Origin: Ochotona curzoniae
Lineage: Eukaryota > Chordata > Mammalia > Lagomorpha > Ochotonidae
DNA length: 64,000 nt
Direction of reading: 5' to 3'
Assembly: GCF_017591425.1 (NCBI RefSeq)
Contig: NW_024465885.1
Span: 41,907,001-41,971,000, forward strand
Positions 41,926 through 52,745 of this stretch are shown piece by piece (position 1 is the stretch's first letter; every line of letters begins with the position of its first letter). Both the position numbers and the translations under genes were made by a program. A model generated the notes under the pieces. The model made no database searches, was not told where the DNA came from, and saw only the letters and a program-made list of their open reading frames with translations.

Positions 41926-42674
41926 AATGAGTTAAACACTGAGACAGAGTTTGGTAAAGAAGAGGGATACAGTTGGGAGGGGAGCATCTCATGACTGAAC
42001 AACAAGGTGATGCAATTTCCTTCACTGAGTCTCAGAAAACCCATAGAGGCAAAACAGAGAGAGCAGATGGTCCAGGTACGGGGGAACCAGTGCCTGAATG
42101 GCAGGTGTGACAGGAATGCCAAGGTAGAGAGGAAGACATGGTGGCACCCTGGCTGTGTCCTGGGAGATAAAACCAATAAGAGGTGGGAACACACTGGATC
42201 CATGAGGGAAGGTCTGCAGACTGAGGAAAGAGTGGGGAGACCAGAGGAAGAGTATCAGGGAAAGCATAGATGATGTTGTCAAAGAAACAGATTTCAGAAC
42301 GGGAAATGGTGCAGACAGAGCCTAAAGCACCTCATTTTCTACCAAGCTGCTCCCCTCTGGCTGTCAAGGTGCTGGATCTGATAAACTAATTCATGCTATA
42401 GTGGCAACTACTGGTAGGTTTAATGGGCTGTCCTGCCAGAGTTATCTGTGTTTAAATAGAAACCTTTTCCCAGACCAAGCAAAGGTACTTAAAAGATAAA
42501 GGAGTCTGTAGTGATGGAGTGACAGGCACTACACACAGATGTTCAGGGTTGTGGCTATGAGTGATAGTTTGCCTGGATTGAGGCCACCTCTTAGTGCTTC
42601 CTTCAAATCTTATTACACAAGCAATGTTTAATCTGTATTGGAAAGCCTGGCTTGCCTGAAGGATAGTACTTCCT
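41926..42674. other. Nothing recognised
   Basis: Ordinary intergenic DNA. Confidence 0.5.
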
Positions 42675-42905
42675 TTTTAATTTACTTTTTTGAGAGGCAG
42701 AGACAGAAAGAATGCTCCCATCCAATGGTCCCCCTCTTCTCCAAATCCTGCACTGGATCAGTTTGAAGTTGGGAGCTAGGAATTCAATCCAAGCATCACA
42801 CACATAGCTGTCACCGACCCAATCCCCTGAACTGTCCCTACTGTCCCCTAGCATCTGCATTAATAGGAATCAGGAATCAAACCCAGGTACTATGATGTGG
42901 GATGT
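42675..42905 (-). mobile_element. C-type SINE, old
   Basis: Minus copy with TTTTAATTTACTTTTTTGAGAGGCAG and CCATCCAATGGTCCCCC. The head is absent. Confidence 0.7.
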
Positions 42906-43689
42906 GAGCAGCTTTCCTGGTGTCAGCTGCTAACTGAATATCTGTTCCTTAAAGCCTACTAAAAAGGATGAAGGCTCCCAATTTTGGGGTCTTCTTGTTA
43001 CACCCAGAGTTCCCTTATGCTCTCCGCAGACTTTCCCACTAATCTCTCTCTTTACACCATTCTTTCTCTATCCTGTCTATTTCTTTTGCTCCACACCAGC
43101 CACCTGGCCGCAGTTCAGTCCTTCCCAAATGACTTCCCACAAGTTATCCTCTCTCTATCTGGAAGCTCTTCCATCAACTTTTCCCTTGGCATGTCATCCT
43201 CTTTAAGTAGGCTTCTGTCTGCCTAAAGTCACCACTTCAGGACTCTTCCACACCCTGTACCCACCACTGCCAGCACTGGCTCCCAGGCCATGCTTGTTGG
43301 ATTCATGACATCTTTCTCCTGCAGAAAAGACAATATCCATGCTAGCAGGGCAGGTGCAGGGGAAGATATTCACATATTCACTGTTGATAGCACCATGCCT
43401 CTTCACCAAGCAGAGGATGGGTAGGAACAGATGCATGGATGAGTGACCCAGGAGTAACCATCTCAGAGCAGTAGCAGAGGGAGAGGGGAGGAGACTGGTA
43501 TCACCATCTACCTTTCACACAATGGGCCTTTTGACTCTTTCCTGATTATTGATTTTCATTAGACTTCCTAGTGGGAAAAACTTGCATGGGAAAGGTCAAG
43601 ATGGAATTTGCAATTCTCTTTTGTTATCAGTGCTCTAAGGATAAGGGTCTATGCAGCCCGATTCTGGTGACAGCAACAGCTTTGTGAAC
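42906..43689. other. Nothing recognised
   Basis: CT-rich in 43000-43120. No gene or repeat identified. Confidence 0.5.
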
Positions 43690-44035
43690 CGAATGGTGTC
43701 CTCCCCAGATTCACAGCCCTAACCCTTAACACCCCAGAATGTGACTGGGCTCACAGACAGGACCTTCAAAGAAAAGATGATGCCACTATGCTTGGGAGGT
43801 GAAGCCTTCAGCCCAGACCTGCCTCCTGATAAGAAGTTATCTGGCTGTCGCACTCTCAAGGAAAGACAATGCGAGGACACAGGAGACAGCCATCTGCAAA
43901 CGAATGAGAGAGACCTCAGAAAAACCAACACTGTCAGCCCCTAGAACTTGCATGCCCAGTTCTGTAACTATGAGAAAATGAGTTTCTGTTAATTAAGCCA
44001 TCCAGTCTGTAATATATAGTCATGGCAGACCAAGT
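43690..44035 (+). mobile_element. MaLR/MLT1-like LTR remnant
   Basis: Order of motifs: CCCAGAATGTGACTGGGCT, GACCTTCAAAG, GAGGACACAGGAGACAGCC, CAGAACTTG..., GTAACTATGAGAAAATGAGTTTCTGTT, AAGCCATCCAGTCTG and ATGGCAGACC. This follows the mammalian MLT1-type pattern with the poly(A) signal mutated. Confidence 0.55.
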
Positions 44036-44484
44036 TAATATTAAGTTTAAATATAATAATGTTTTTATTACATCATGGGTAACCAGTAATCTATGACAGG
44101 TGGGACAGAGCCAGCCTGATCGCAGGAAACACTGGGGTGGCTGTATAGTGCACACACATTGCAATCATATCCCAGTTACACCTCTCACCACCCCCAGGGA
44201 AGCTGTCCCACTGCTCTGCAAATCTTCAGCTTCAAAATGTCACTAATGGAAGGATAGCATAAGATAAGGCTTACAAAATCTCATTTCATGGTTCTTGGAG
44301 GTTGCTGCTCAACAAATATTAATTCCCTGCCTTCATCTTCCTGTACAACTTGGTCACGCTGGCACAAAAAGTCTCCTGCTCTGAGGAAATCATAGCATAC
44401 CCAATAGGTCACTGCGTGGAATAAATACATATGAGCCTGAATGTGTGCACTGGCACCTGAGGATCTCGAAAGAAAGAGGCAGAG
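44036..44484. other. Nothing recognised
   Basis: No gene or repeat identified. Confidence 0.5.
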
Positions 44485-44757
44485 AGGGGAGGAGTTTGGT
44501 ACAGCAGTTAAATGTCTGCACCTCATAGTGGAATGTGTGCAATTGAGTCCCGGCTCTCTTCCAATCCAACAAGGCATTTCCTGAAGCTCAAGAGCTTGGT
44601 TCCTGCAACCCACATTGGGATGGATATTTGGAATGAGTTCCTGACTACTGGCTTTGACATGACATAGGACCAGATGTCACAGGCATTTGTGGAGTGAGCC
44701 CCATGGAGCTGCTATTCTAGGCAAGTATGTTCTTATCGTCCCAGTTGGCAGAGAGCT

Positions 44758-44806
<49 letters not shown>

Positions 44807-44815
44807 AAAGAGACT
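44485..44815 (+). mobile_element. C-type SINE, old, with (CT)n expansion
   Basis: GGGGAGGAGTTTGGTACAGC head, GAGTCCCGGCTC B-box region and a CT-rich stretch that has expanded to about 21 CT units (44761-44802). Confidence 0.85.
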
Positions 44816-44829
44816 AATCTTGTCAGGTT

Positions 44830-45000
44830 ATGCCTCAAGGAGTAGGCATTTAGCCTAGGGGTCCCACATAGGAGTGCCTGGCTCCAGGCCCCAGCTTCCC
44901 ACTCCTGCAGATCTTGAAGCAATGACGGCTCAAGTCACTTGAGTTCCTGAGTTCACAGCACCAATAGGAATATCAGCTCTTCTTTCTCAATCTGCAAAGA
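44830..45000 (+). mobile_element. Second decayed C-type SINE
   Basis: GGGGTCCCACATAGGAGTGCC, CCCAGCTTCCCACTCC, GCAATGACGGCTCAAGTCAC and CCTGAGTTC are SINE-body phrases in order. No tail is visible. Confidence 0.55.
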
Positions 45001-47449
45001 GTCCTGCATGTTTCCCTCTAGTACCAGAATGAGTGCCTCTGCGTCCCTAGATGCAACTTGTCCACATGCTGGACATCCTTGCATGGTTCATCCTTGAATG
45101 GCTGAAGATAACACGTGTTAGGAGTCTTTTCATGTGGCCTCTGCCAAAGCCACAGCTGCCCTTATAGTGACCCAGAAATCATCATTCTACTTGTGGCCAG
45201 CTTCTGGAAAATTCCAAAGGAGACAACTGGTACACCTGCACAGGCCATAGTTAAGCCAAAGCCAGACACAACACTCGCCAGTGTCTAACACTTTTGTCTC
45301 CATAGATAATTCCAGCTACATAGTTACTTGATTAGGGGATGTCACGATGTTAGAGTTACACAGCCCAGCAGCTGTGGCTTTATGTGGATGGCTACATGAT
45401 CCAGAAAACAAAATTGTAAATCACCTTGCACCAATCAGATTGTTCTGTTAGCTATGTGGCAAACACGGGCAGTGTGGAAACCTCCTGTCTGATGGTCTTG
45501 CTCAGAAGTTGTCATCAACTGATACTGCTAAGTCTTTGTCTGATCAGTACCTACGGGACGAGACACAAGGGTGGCTCTTGGGCTCCTAGGCCTGGAGCTC
45601 CCAGCACCTGCTTCTCTGAAACGTGTGATGTGTGTGTTCTCATTCTATCTGCACCTTACTTTCAGTCTGATTTGATGCAAGGTTGTTGTGTGCTGGCACA
45701 TGACACCCACAGTTCACTGAATTTTGGCCAAAAGATGTTTTAAACATTCCTAAGAAACTGTCAGAAGAAAACAATGATGGATTCAAGGAGAAAAACTCAA
45801 GAAAGACTGGATGGGACTAACAAAAACACAGTAAAAACAGAGACACCTAATCCAGTAGTTCAGCTTCCTAACTTCACAGTTAACATGCTATGAAGAATTT
45901 TAAATATTTAAATCTACTGAAGCCTTACCACGCCCTACATGGCTTGCTTTTCCACAGAGTTTGGGACAGTTACAAGCTGAATCTGTTACAATATCAGATG
46001 AAATATGTTCAAGGCCACTTTAAAAAAAAAGCGTATAAAAAGTTCTAACAGATACTTTTTTACTTTTGATTTTTAAATTGTCAGTTCTTTTTTTAAGTGA
46101 CATTAAAGTCTTAGGGGGAAAAAATCACTGTTTCTGTTTACAGTTGCAGGAATTATTTTCCATTGGTAATTTCATATTTCTAAATGTCACTGTATTTTAA
46201 TTTTTGTCATCCCTTCCACTGGAGGACCAGACTTCCTTCCCTGCTACCTCAGTTGAGCTCACGTTTTCACTGGCGGGTGCTGCAGGATTTCATGTCACCA
46301 TCGCGACCCAATACTGTCTAAGTAGTTCTGCAAAGTGAGAGCCGGCCTCGGCCAGGTGTAAGGAGGGACGCACTCGGGCAGGCCGACGCAGAGCTTCCCC
46401 CTGTTCTCTACTGCTAAAATCAGTGTGGCTCTGGGAAGCCCCTTGCCCCCTGGCAAGCGCAACACCTCGTCACCAATCACAGTAAACTCAATTACTGTCA
46501 TTTCTTCAATGTGATCAATCATGATGTTAACTCAATCCCTGGCCCCTCGCTCCCTGGGCCTGATTTATATCCTGGCATCAGAGGCAAATGACAATCAGAG
46601 AAGTCATTCCTGGCTAGTTGCCTTCAGACTTCATTCAGGATCGCCTCGGATCTGCCAGCTGGCTCCCGGAGCATCCCAAGCTGCCTTGGATAAGGGGGAT
46701 GCTGGTTAGCTTTCAGTGGTGTTTAGCTGCTCCACCCTGCCAGCTTGAGGGAGCGCTCTTTCGGTGCAGCACCTGGCACCTGAGCAATTCAGCCTCCAGT
46801 GCCAATTTGGACATTCTTGGGGTCAGAGCACAAAAATGAAGCCAACGCAGGTGGGAAAGAGAGATGTCTGCACCATATGATTTTCTCTCCAAACCTCCCA
46901 TCATACCATCTGGGTTGATTTACCTCCCCATCACTTTTTTGAGAAATCTTCTGCACAATATATAAGTTACATATAGAGCAATACAAAGTCCAATTCATTT
47001 TCACAACTGCAGAAGTTTGTGTAAGCTTTCCTCTCACCAAAGCATTTCTGGAGTATTGCTTTTCCCTTCAACTATTATTGTCTGTATTCCCACTAAACTA
47101 GGGTCTTTTTGCTTCTGACTTTTTTTTAAACAACTTATTCAGTGAAGTAATAAGTCTTTTTACCGGAATGTAAATGTAAAATATATTATCTCAAAAACAA
47201 GAAGAAAGAGAGAAGGAAGGAGATTGGGAAGAAGGAAAGAAGAGAGGGACTATCGTGATATTCTTAGAATTGCATCTACAAACCACAATAAATCAACTGA
47301 AATTAAAGACTGAAAGAAGCAAAAAACAAACCTACATTATTATGATGGGAAACAAAGTTCATGGACAAAGGCCTATCATGATAAAACTATACATGTATTT
47401 CCAAAAGTGTTCCAATGAAGGTATCTTATTTCTACTTTTCCACAAATGT
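45001..47449. other. Intergenic DNA, unassigned frame at 46295-46522
   Basis: A 75-codon ATG frame on the minus strand (46295-46522) encodes a protein-like sequence (acidic start, GDEVLRLPGGKG), but I recognise no family and see no start context or introns. Everything else is ordinary. Confidence 0.4.
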
Positions 47450-48160
47450 TTTTGAAGTCCCCTCATAGACTATGCCTTCACCCCCGAAATTTCTCATGCC
47501 ATTCCCAGTCATTCTCTGCCCTCCAGCGCACGCTGCTATGTGTATCAGCATCAACTAGCTCTGTACGTTCTAGATTCTCCGGCCATGACACCCTCCAGTG
47601 TGTTCTCCTTTTTAAAGCGTCCCTTCACCTACTCAACTTCACATCTTTGAAATTCGTTCCTGTTGCATGTGTCACTGGTTTATCCCATTATATGGTGTTG
47701 TATGAATATTTCACTTTGTTTATCCAGTCACCTGACAGAGATTTGGTTTATTTCTAAGTATTTAGCTCATTTGAATAAAGCTACTAAGAACTCTAACACA
47801 TCTTTTCAGCCGAAGTGGGGGATCTACATCTGCGCTTTTGGCATTAGATATCTACGTGTAAAATCGTAGGGGATTTGTATGTTACCTTAGTAGAAACTGC
47901 CAGGTAGTTTCCCAGAGTGCTTGTGCTTGTCATTTTTAAAAGGGATACCACGCTCAGGCATCTCACATCTCCTGCTAGTCTTCTATGAGGGACACAAACC
48001 CCACAAGTGCACCCTCTATCCTCCAAGAGGCAGGGGGCTTTCAGCCTCACTCTCCGAAATGCTGTGGCTATCAGACTACCAGCTCCACCGAGAATTTTTG
48101 TTTTACTGGATCCAACAAGGTAATTTTTTTTGTAGATGACAGTTTGTGCTGTTTGTTCAT
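47450..48160 (+). mobile_element. Ancient L1 (L1M-type) 3' region
   Basis: CATTATATGGTGTTGTATGAATATTTCACTTTGTTTATCCAGTCACC, then TTTGAATAAAGCTACTAAGAAC and GAAACTGCCAGGTAGTTTCCCAGAGTG follow the well-known old L1 3' region in order. Confidence 0.65.
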
Positions 48161-48260
48161 TTTATGACACCGTTTAATAGGCACTGGGGTCTCCCTTCTC
48201 CGTCCCCAAGATCCCTCCCCTCCCTACTCTCTCGGCTAAAAGCCAAGAGTTTGACTCTGT

Positions 48261-48572
48261 TCACATTGTGGATATTTTTGGTTCTCTCTTAACAGAAAGC
48301 CCAAGATTTGTGGCTTGGTTTAAATGCTGAAAGAGCTTGGGGTCAAAAGTAGTAACAAGAAGGGAAAGTACATCAGGGGGTACTTGGAAATCTGGTCCTG
48401 CAATTTGAGGCATCCAATAATGCCCAATAAATTTGTCAAGCAAGTGTATTTTTAAGGCTTGATCATGGTCAACGGCCAGTGCAAGAAAATCAGTTGGTTG
48501 TGGATAGAGACATTTTATTTTCTGCTTGAGTGCTATTCTCAACAGAGATACAGGAGTGAATTCATCTTTTCC
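48261..48572 (-). other. Unassigned 104-codon open frame
   Basis: Minus-strand frame open from just after an upstream stop (48573-48575) to a stop at 48261. It reads like real protein (HYWMPQIAGPDFQVPPDVLSL, FDPKLFQHLNQAT) and lacks repeat-like or low-complexity sequence. It has no ATG at its start. It could be an exon or a processed-pseudogene fragment. I do not recognise the family. Confidence 0.35.
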
Positions 48573-51500
48573 TCAAAAGCTTCAGCTCTCGATATATTTT
48601 TTACAGCCCAGTGCTAGGAGAGGCCTTGAACATTGCTATCCATGCTATGTCCCTGTCTATAAAATACAGGCTATAAAGATGTTAGACTATGATATTTGTC
48701 ATACGAGCAGTGAAAGATTGCATGAAAGAAATTATATGCAGAAGGTATACAACCTTGTCAATACCTTGATTTTATCTCAGGAGACCCATTTTGGATACCT
48801 GACCCCTAGAGCTTTAAGGTAGTAAACCTGTGTTCCTTTAAAAAATAATCCAGAAGTAGATATAGATAAAGTCAGTTGGAAGATATCTGAAAGAATTGTG
48901 ATTCCAAGTATTTACGCCCTCGTGTAGTCTTAGCAGGGTCCAAGGTGTTTAAGAAACACTAGAATACAATAGAAGTGGCACCATACAACTCTGAGTATAA
49001 GACCTATGGAAAGTTGGAAACTACTTTTTTGCTCTTAGGAGTCCTGAAAAGCCATGAGAGAATTCCAGTTACCCTGCTGGAAGAAGATGTGCATTGACAC
49101 ACACAATAAATGGGGAGCCCACAAAGAACGCGGGAGTCCAACGCTGGTGAGGACTGAGATCTCAGGCACACAACAGCAGCTATGCCACCTGCAGGGAGCT
49201 GTGCTGTCCTCTCTATACACCGAATTCCTGGTCCACAGGAGAACAGCCAGATCAAGTCGTTAATATTTTCACCTAGCACACATAGGATGTGGTTTTTCAT
49301 GTAATGCACATGTGATCTCTTGTGGAGGAGTCCCTCACCAACACAAGAGGAAGAAAAGCCAGTATTAACCAAAAGTAGACAATTGCAGCACCACACCCAC
49401 ATGCAGGCGTGGTCCTGGAGGACGATATCAAGTGATGGTCATAGGTGAAGATCAACAATGGTTTACGGGCAGCCATTCATGGGTGTGCTGGCCGGGCAGA
49501 GACTTGGAGAGAAATGGTTCCTGGGAAGCGGAATATAGATGGAGCTCTCTGACATGTTGCAGTGTGGCAATGTCTACATTCCATGTTAACACTTATTAAA
49601 GAGCAATGTCATCAGCAGACAGTTTTAATAATCCCATGCTCCAGGGCGTCTATCACATGAGTATCCATTTGGCCCTTTTCCAATCACCCTGGTCCTTGCC
49701 AAACAAATCTCACAAAACAAGTGACTGTGATATAAAAGAATGAAGGTTTGCAATGGATCTGATCTCATCACTGCTGAGCACTCAGCTGCCACCAGCAGAG
49801 CCCACCCCGGGTCCCTCCATCTGGTGAGATTCCAAGCCTTTGGACCTATCCTGGAAGGGGTAGGCAGCTTGCTAATGCTGGAAAAGATATTTGTTCTACA
49901 TTTGAGTTTGCCTGCCCTGCCAACATAGCTTCTGTCAAAAACATGTTTTGCAGCCTAGAGAATGCCTAACAAATCACTATACTATTTCACACAGCTTTGT
50001 TTCCAACCTGTGAAATCGTTTTATACCGAAATATGAAAATAAGCTCATGGGCATGGTAGTCAGTCATCTTTCCAGGATGCCAATCAGCCGCTTGTCTGGA
50101 AGGACAGACGAATCTCCTGCTGACAACAGTTATGGCTCCAGCTGGAGAACAATATTTTATAGGAAAGTTATAACTGGTGATATAGCAAAGAATAAAATCT
50201 TGGGCAATGTTACCAGGCAAGAACCATGACCAACTGGAATAAGCAAAAAAAGAACTGTTAAAACCAACTAACCTCACACAACCAGTTTCAGAAACAAAGA
50301 CTAACTTTTGTCTGTTGCTTTTCTCGCCTGGGGGTGAATATTTGTGCATGTGTTAACCGATTATTTTCTTTTCTCCCCTTCCCTTTATGCAAATATCTAT
50401 TATCAAATGTGCTAACAGTTGATTGGTCTTATTTCCGGATATTTAATTGTAACATATCAAAGGTTGTGCATGTTAAAGCCTAAAGGGGGGAATTACGCCA
50501 CCTAGAGATGAATTAAGGGACTTTGCATCTTTCTGGAGGGAGAGGATGGCAGTTTGGAGTTACTTGAGGGACAGTGCACAACATTAGAAAGTTAAAGATA
50601 AGCTTCAAAAAGGCATGAATAAACACCAACTTGGTTAGAGGCCAGGTAGACAGTGTCATTTGCTATCAGCTTGTCTCTTAGCACTGTGGTTTCCAGAATT
50701 TCCTTCTGGAAAGAGTGGGCTGGATATGGAAAGCAAGCAGCATCCTGTGGAAATCTCCGTTGTCAGGCAGCAAGAAGGACAGAGGCAGAAGTGCTGGCAG
50801 ATCCCAGCTCTCAGCCTTTCTTTGTCTTACATGGCCGTTTTACCTGGGACGGTTCACTGTGTGTGTCAACTAGGAACCTGTGCTTGGGCAAAATGAGCAT
50901 TTAAATTAGTGTGCTTTGGACAAAGCAGATGGTTCTCCACAGAACAGTTGACACAGAACAGTTGACAACCCAAATTCAACAAAAAGATCAGCCTCCCTGA
51001 ACAAGACAAGATAATCCCAGAGAGGCCTATAAAATCTTTGATCCTTTGCATCTCAAGCCTGTGGGCCCCACACTGCAGAATCCATGCTTCCCAGCGTTGC
51101 CATAGCCATGTGAGCCAGATTATCATAATACAGTGAATTAATTTAATTGGCCTTGACTCCCTGGACAACCCCAATGCTCTTGCAAGCCTGTAAGCAGGGG
51201 CTGATGTCATAGCCAACCTGGATCATGGTCAGCTCCACCAGCTAGCTCCCACCTACTGTCCTTGGCTGCCATCCCAGCGTCTGCCATGAGCTGTGCACTG
51301 GTCCATTTGCAGCAGTGTTCTAGAAAGCCCGGCTTGTGCCATTTCTTTGACCCTCCAGCTCCTCCCAAGCCTTTCCTTCTACTGCTTCCCTAATTGTGTG
51401 GAGCCTTGTTCCTTTAATAACTTTCTCATTCTCTGAGATTCGTAATGACTCCGATTCCTTAATTGTGTCATGTCTGATCTTATCATGCCTTTAACAAAGA

Positions 51501-52017
51501 ATAAAATGGGTTCTAATCCTCAGCACAGAAAGCAAAGCACAAACACTGTTCCCTGGTTCTGTTCTATCTCACTCACTCATTCATGGAAGAAGCATTCACC
51601 CAGTGTCTACATAACACAGGTGCTATTCTCACAGAGCAGACTTGGGGCATTTGGAGGCTGTGACGTAAAGATTGTCATTTTACGTGACCATGACCCCTGA
51701 AGGGAAACCACAGGGGAAAGTTTCAGTTCATTGTAAAGAACTTGGAAGCAGTCACAGCACACTGTGGGTAAGATCTCTCTCCACTCTAAAGCAGTGAGAG
51801 CCTAGAACTATAGAAATTATCCAACCCTTTCCACAGATGCTTCATAAACATGGATGCATCCATTGGCACTTTTGAACTAATTCATTGTGAAGTTTCACAT
51901 GCTGTGATCCCATTATTACATGTATTACCTGTGAGAGTCCACATTTTGCCCCATCCTAAAGTGACTATGAAGTATAATAGTATTATAATTATCTACAAAT
52001 AACACCAAAGGTAAGAC
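48573..52017. other. Intergenic DNA, possible old LTR near 51020-51470
   Basis: Around 51400-51460 CCTTTAATAACTTTCTCATTCTC, preceded by CTATAAAATC at about 51028, looks like an LTR promoter-to-poly(A) layout. No boundaries were seen. No gene is supported elsewhere. Confidence 0.35.
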
Positions 52018-52215
52018 AAATATGTTCATTGCTTACCATATGCCAGGTAATTTTCATCAACTATTTCACAAGTCTCCCAAAACTCCAAAGAGCAAATTTT
52101 ATTGTCCTCACTATGCAGATAAAAACAGTGAAATTAAGCAAAGCATAGTGATTTGTCCAAAGTTCTCAGCTACCGACTAGAAGGAAATGAAGTCATTCTG
52201 CCCCTGACTATTAAT
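52018..52215 (+). mobile_element. MIR-type ancient SINE
   Basis: TTACCATATGCCAGGTAATTTTC, TTATTGTCCTCACTATGCAG, AAGCAAAGCATAGTGATTTGTCC and AGTTCTCAGC reproduce MIR in order. Confidence 0.6.
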
Positions 52216-52224
52216 CAGCTTTTC

Positions 52225-52625
52225 AGTATTATTGCAAAACGTCAGCAGCAGACTAACTTGATAAAGAACAGAAGCTTGTTGAGCCCCATGGTTTGAGGTT
52301 CAGTCTAGTGACTGTGCAACCCTCTTTGGTTCAACTTTTGGTAGTGACAGTCTTAGTGGCAAGGTCCCAGGTGACATGGGGTGTCATGTGGTGAGAGACA
52401 AGGAACATCCATGCCTGTCTGAGTGCTTCTGTTTATGTAGTGTCATATAAAGATACCAAGATTGAATCATGGAGGCGCCACTGCAATGATCTAATTAATC
52501 AGTTCCAAAACGCCCTGCTACTGAACTCCCCCAATTAGATTAAGGCTACACTTCTAAGTAACGTTAAACTTTGAGATTTAAAGCCCTGAATTCAGGGCCA
52601 AATCAAGCCATTGCATCTCAAAATG
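52225..52625 (-). mobile_element. Old MaLR-like repeat
   Basis: Plus strand contains CAAAACGCCCTGCTACTGAACTCCCCC, AGATTAAGGCTACACTTC and AGCCCTGAATTCAGGGCCAAATCAAGCC, a decayed MaLR-type start in reverse. Confidence 0.35.
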
Positions 52626-52745
52626 CATATGATTTTTTTTCCTTTTGTGCTAGATTACCCAATATATAAAATATGTAATATATACATTATATTATATATA
52701 ATATGTAATATATTATGTTATATATAATATGTGAAACCAGATAAT
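52626..52745. repeat. AT-rich, self-complementary tract
   Basis: Repeated ATATATAATATGTAATATA phrases over about 70 bp (52660-52735) form imperfect palindromes. Instability in copying is likely. Confidence 0.75.
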
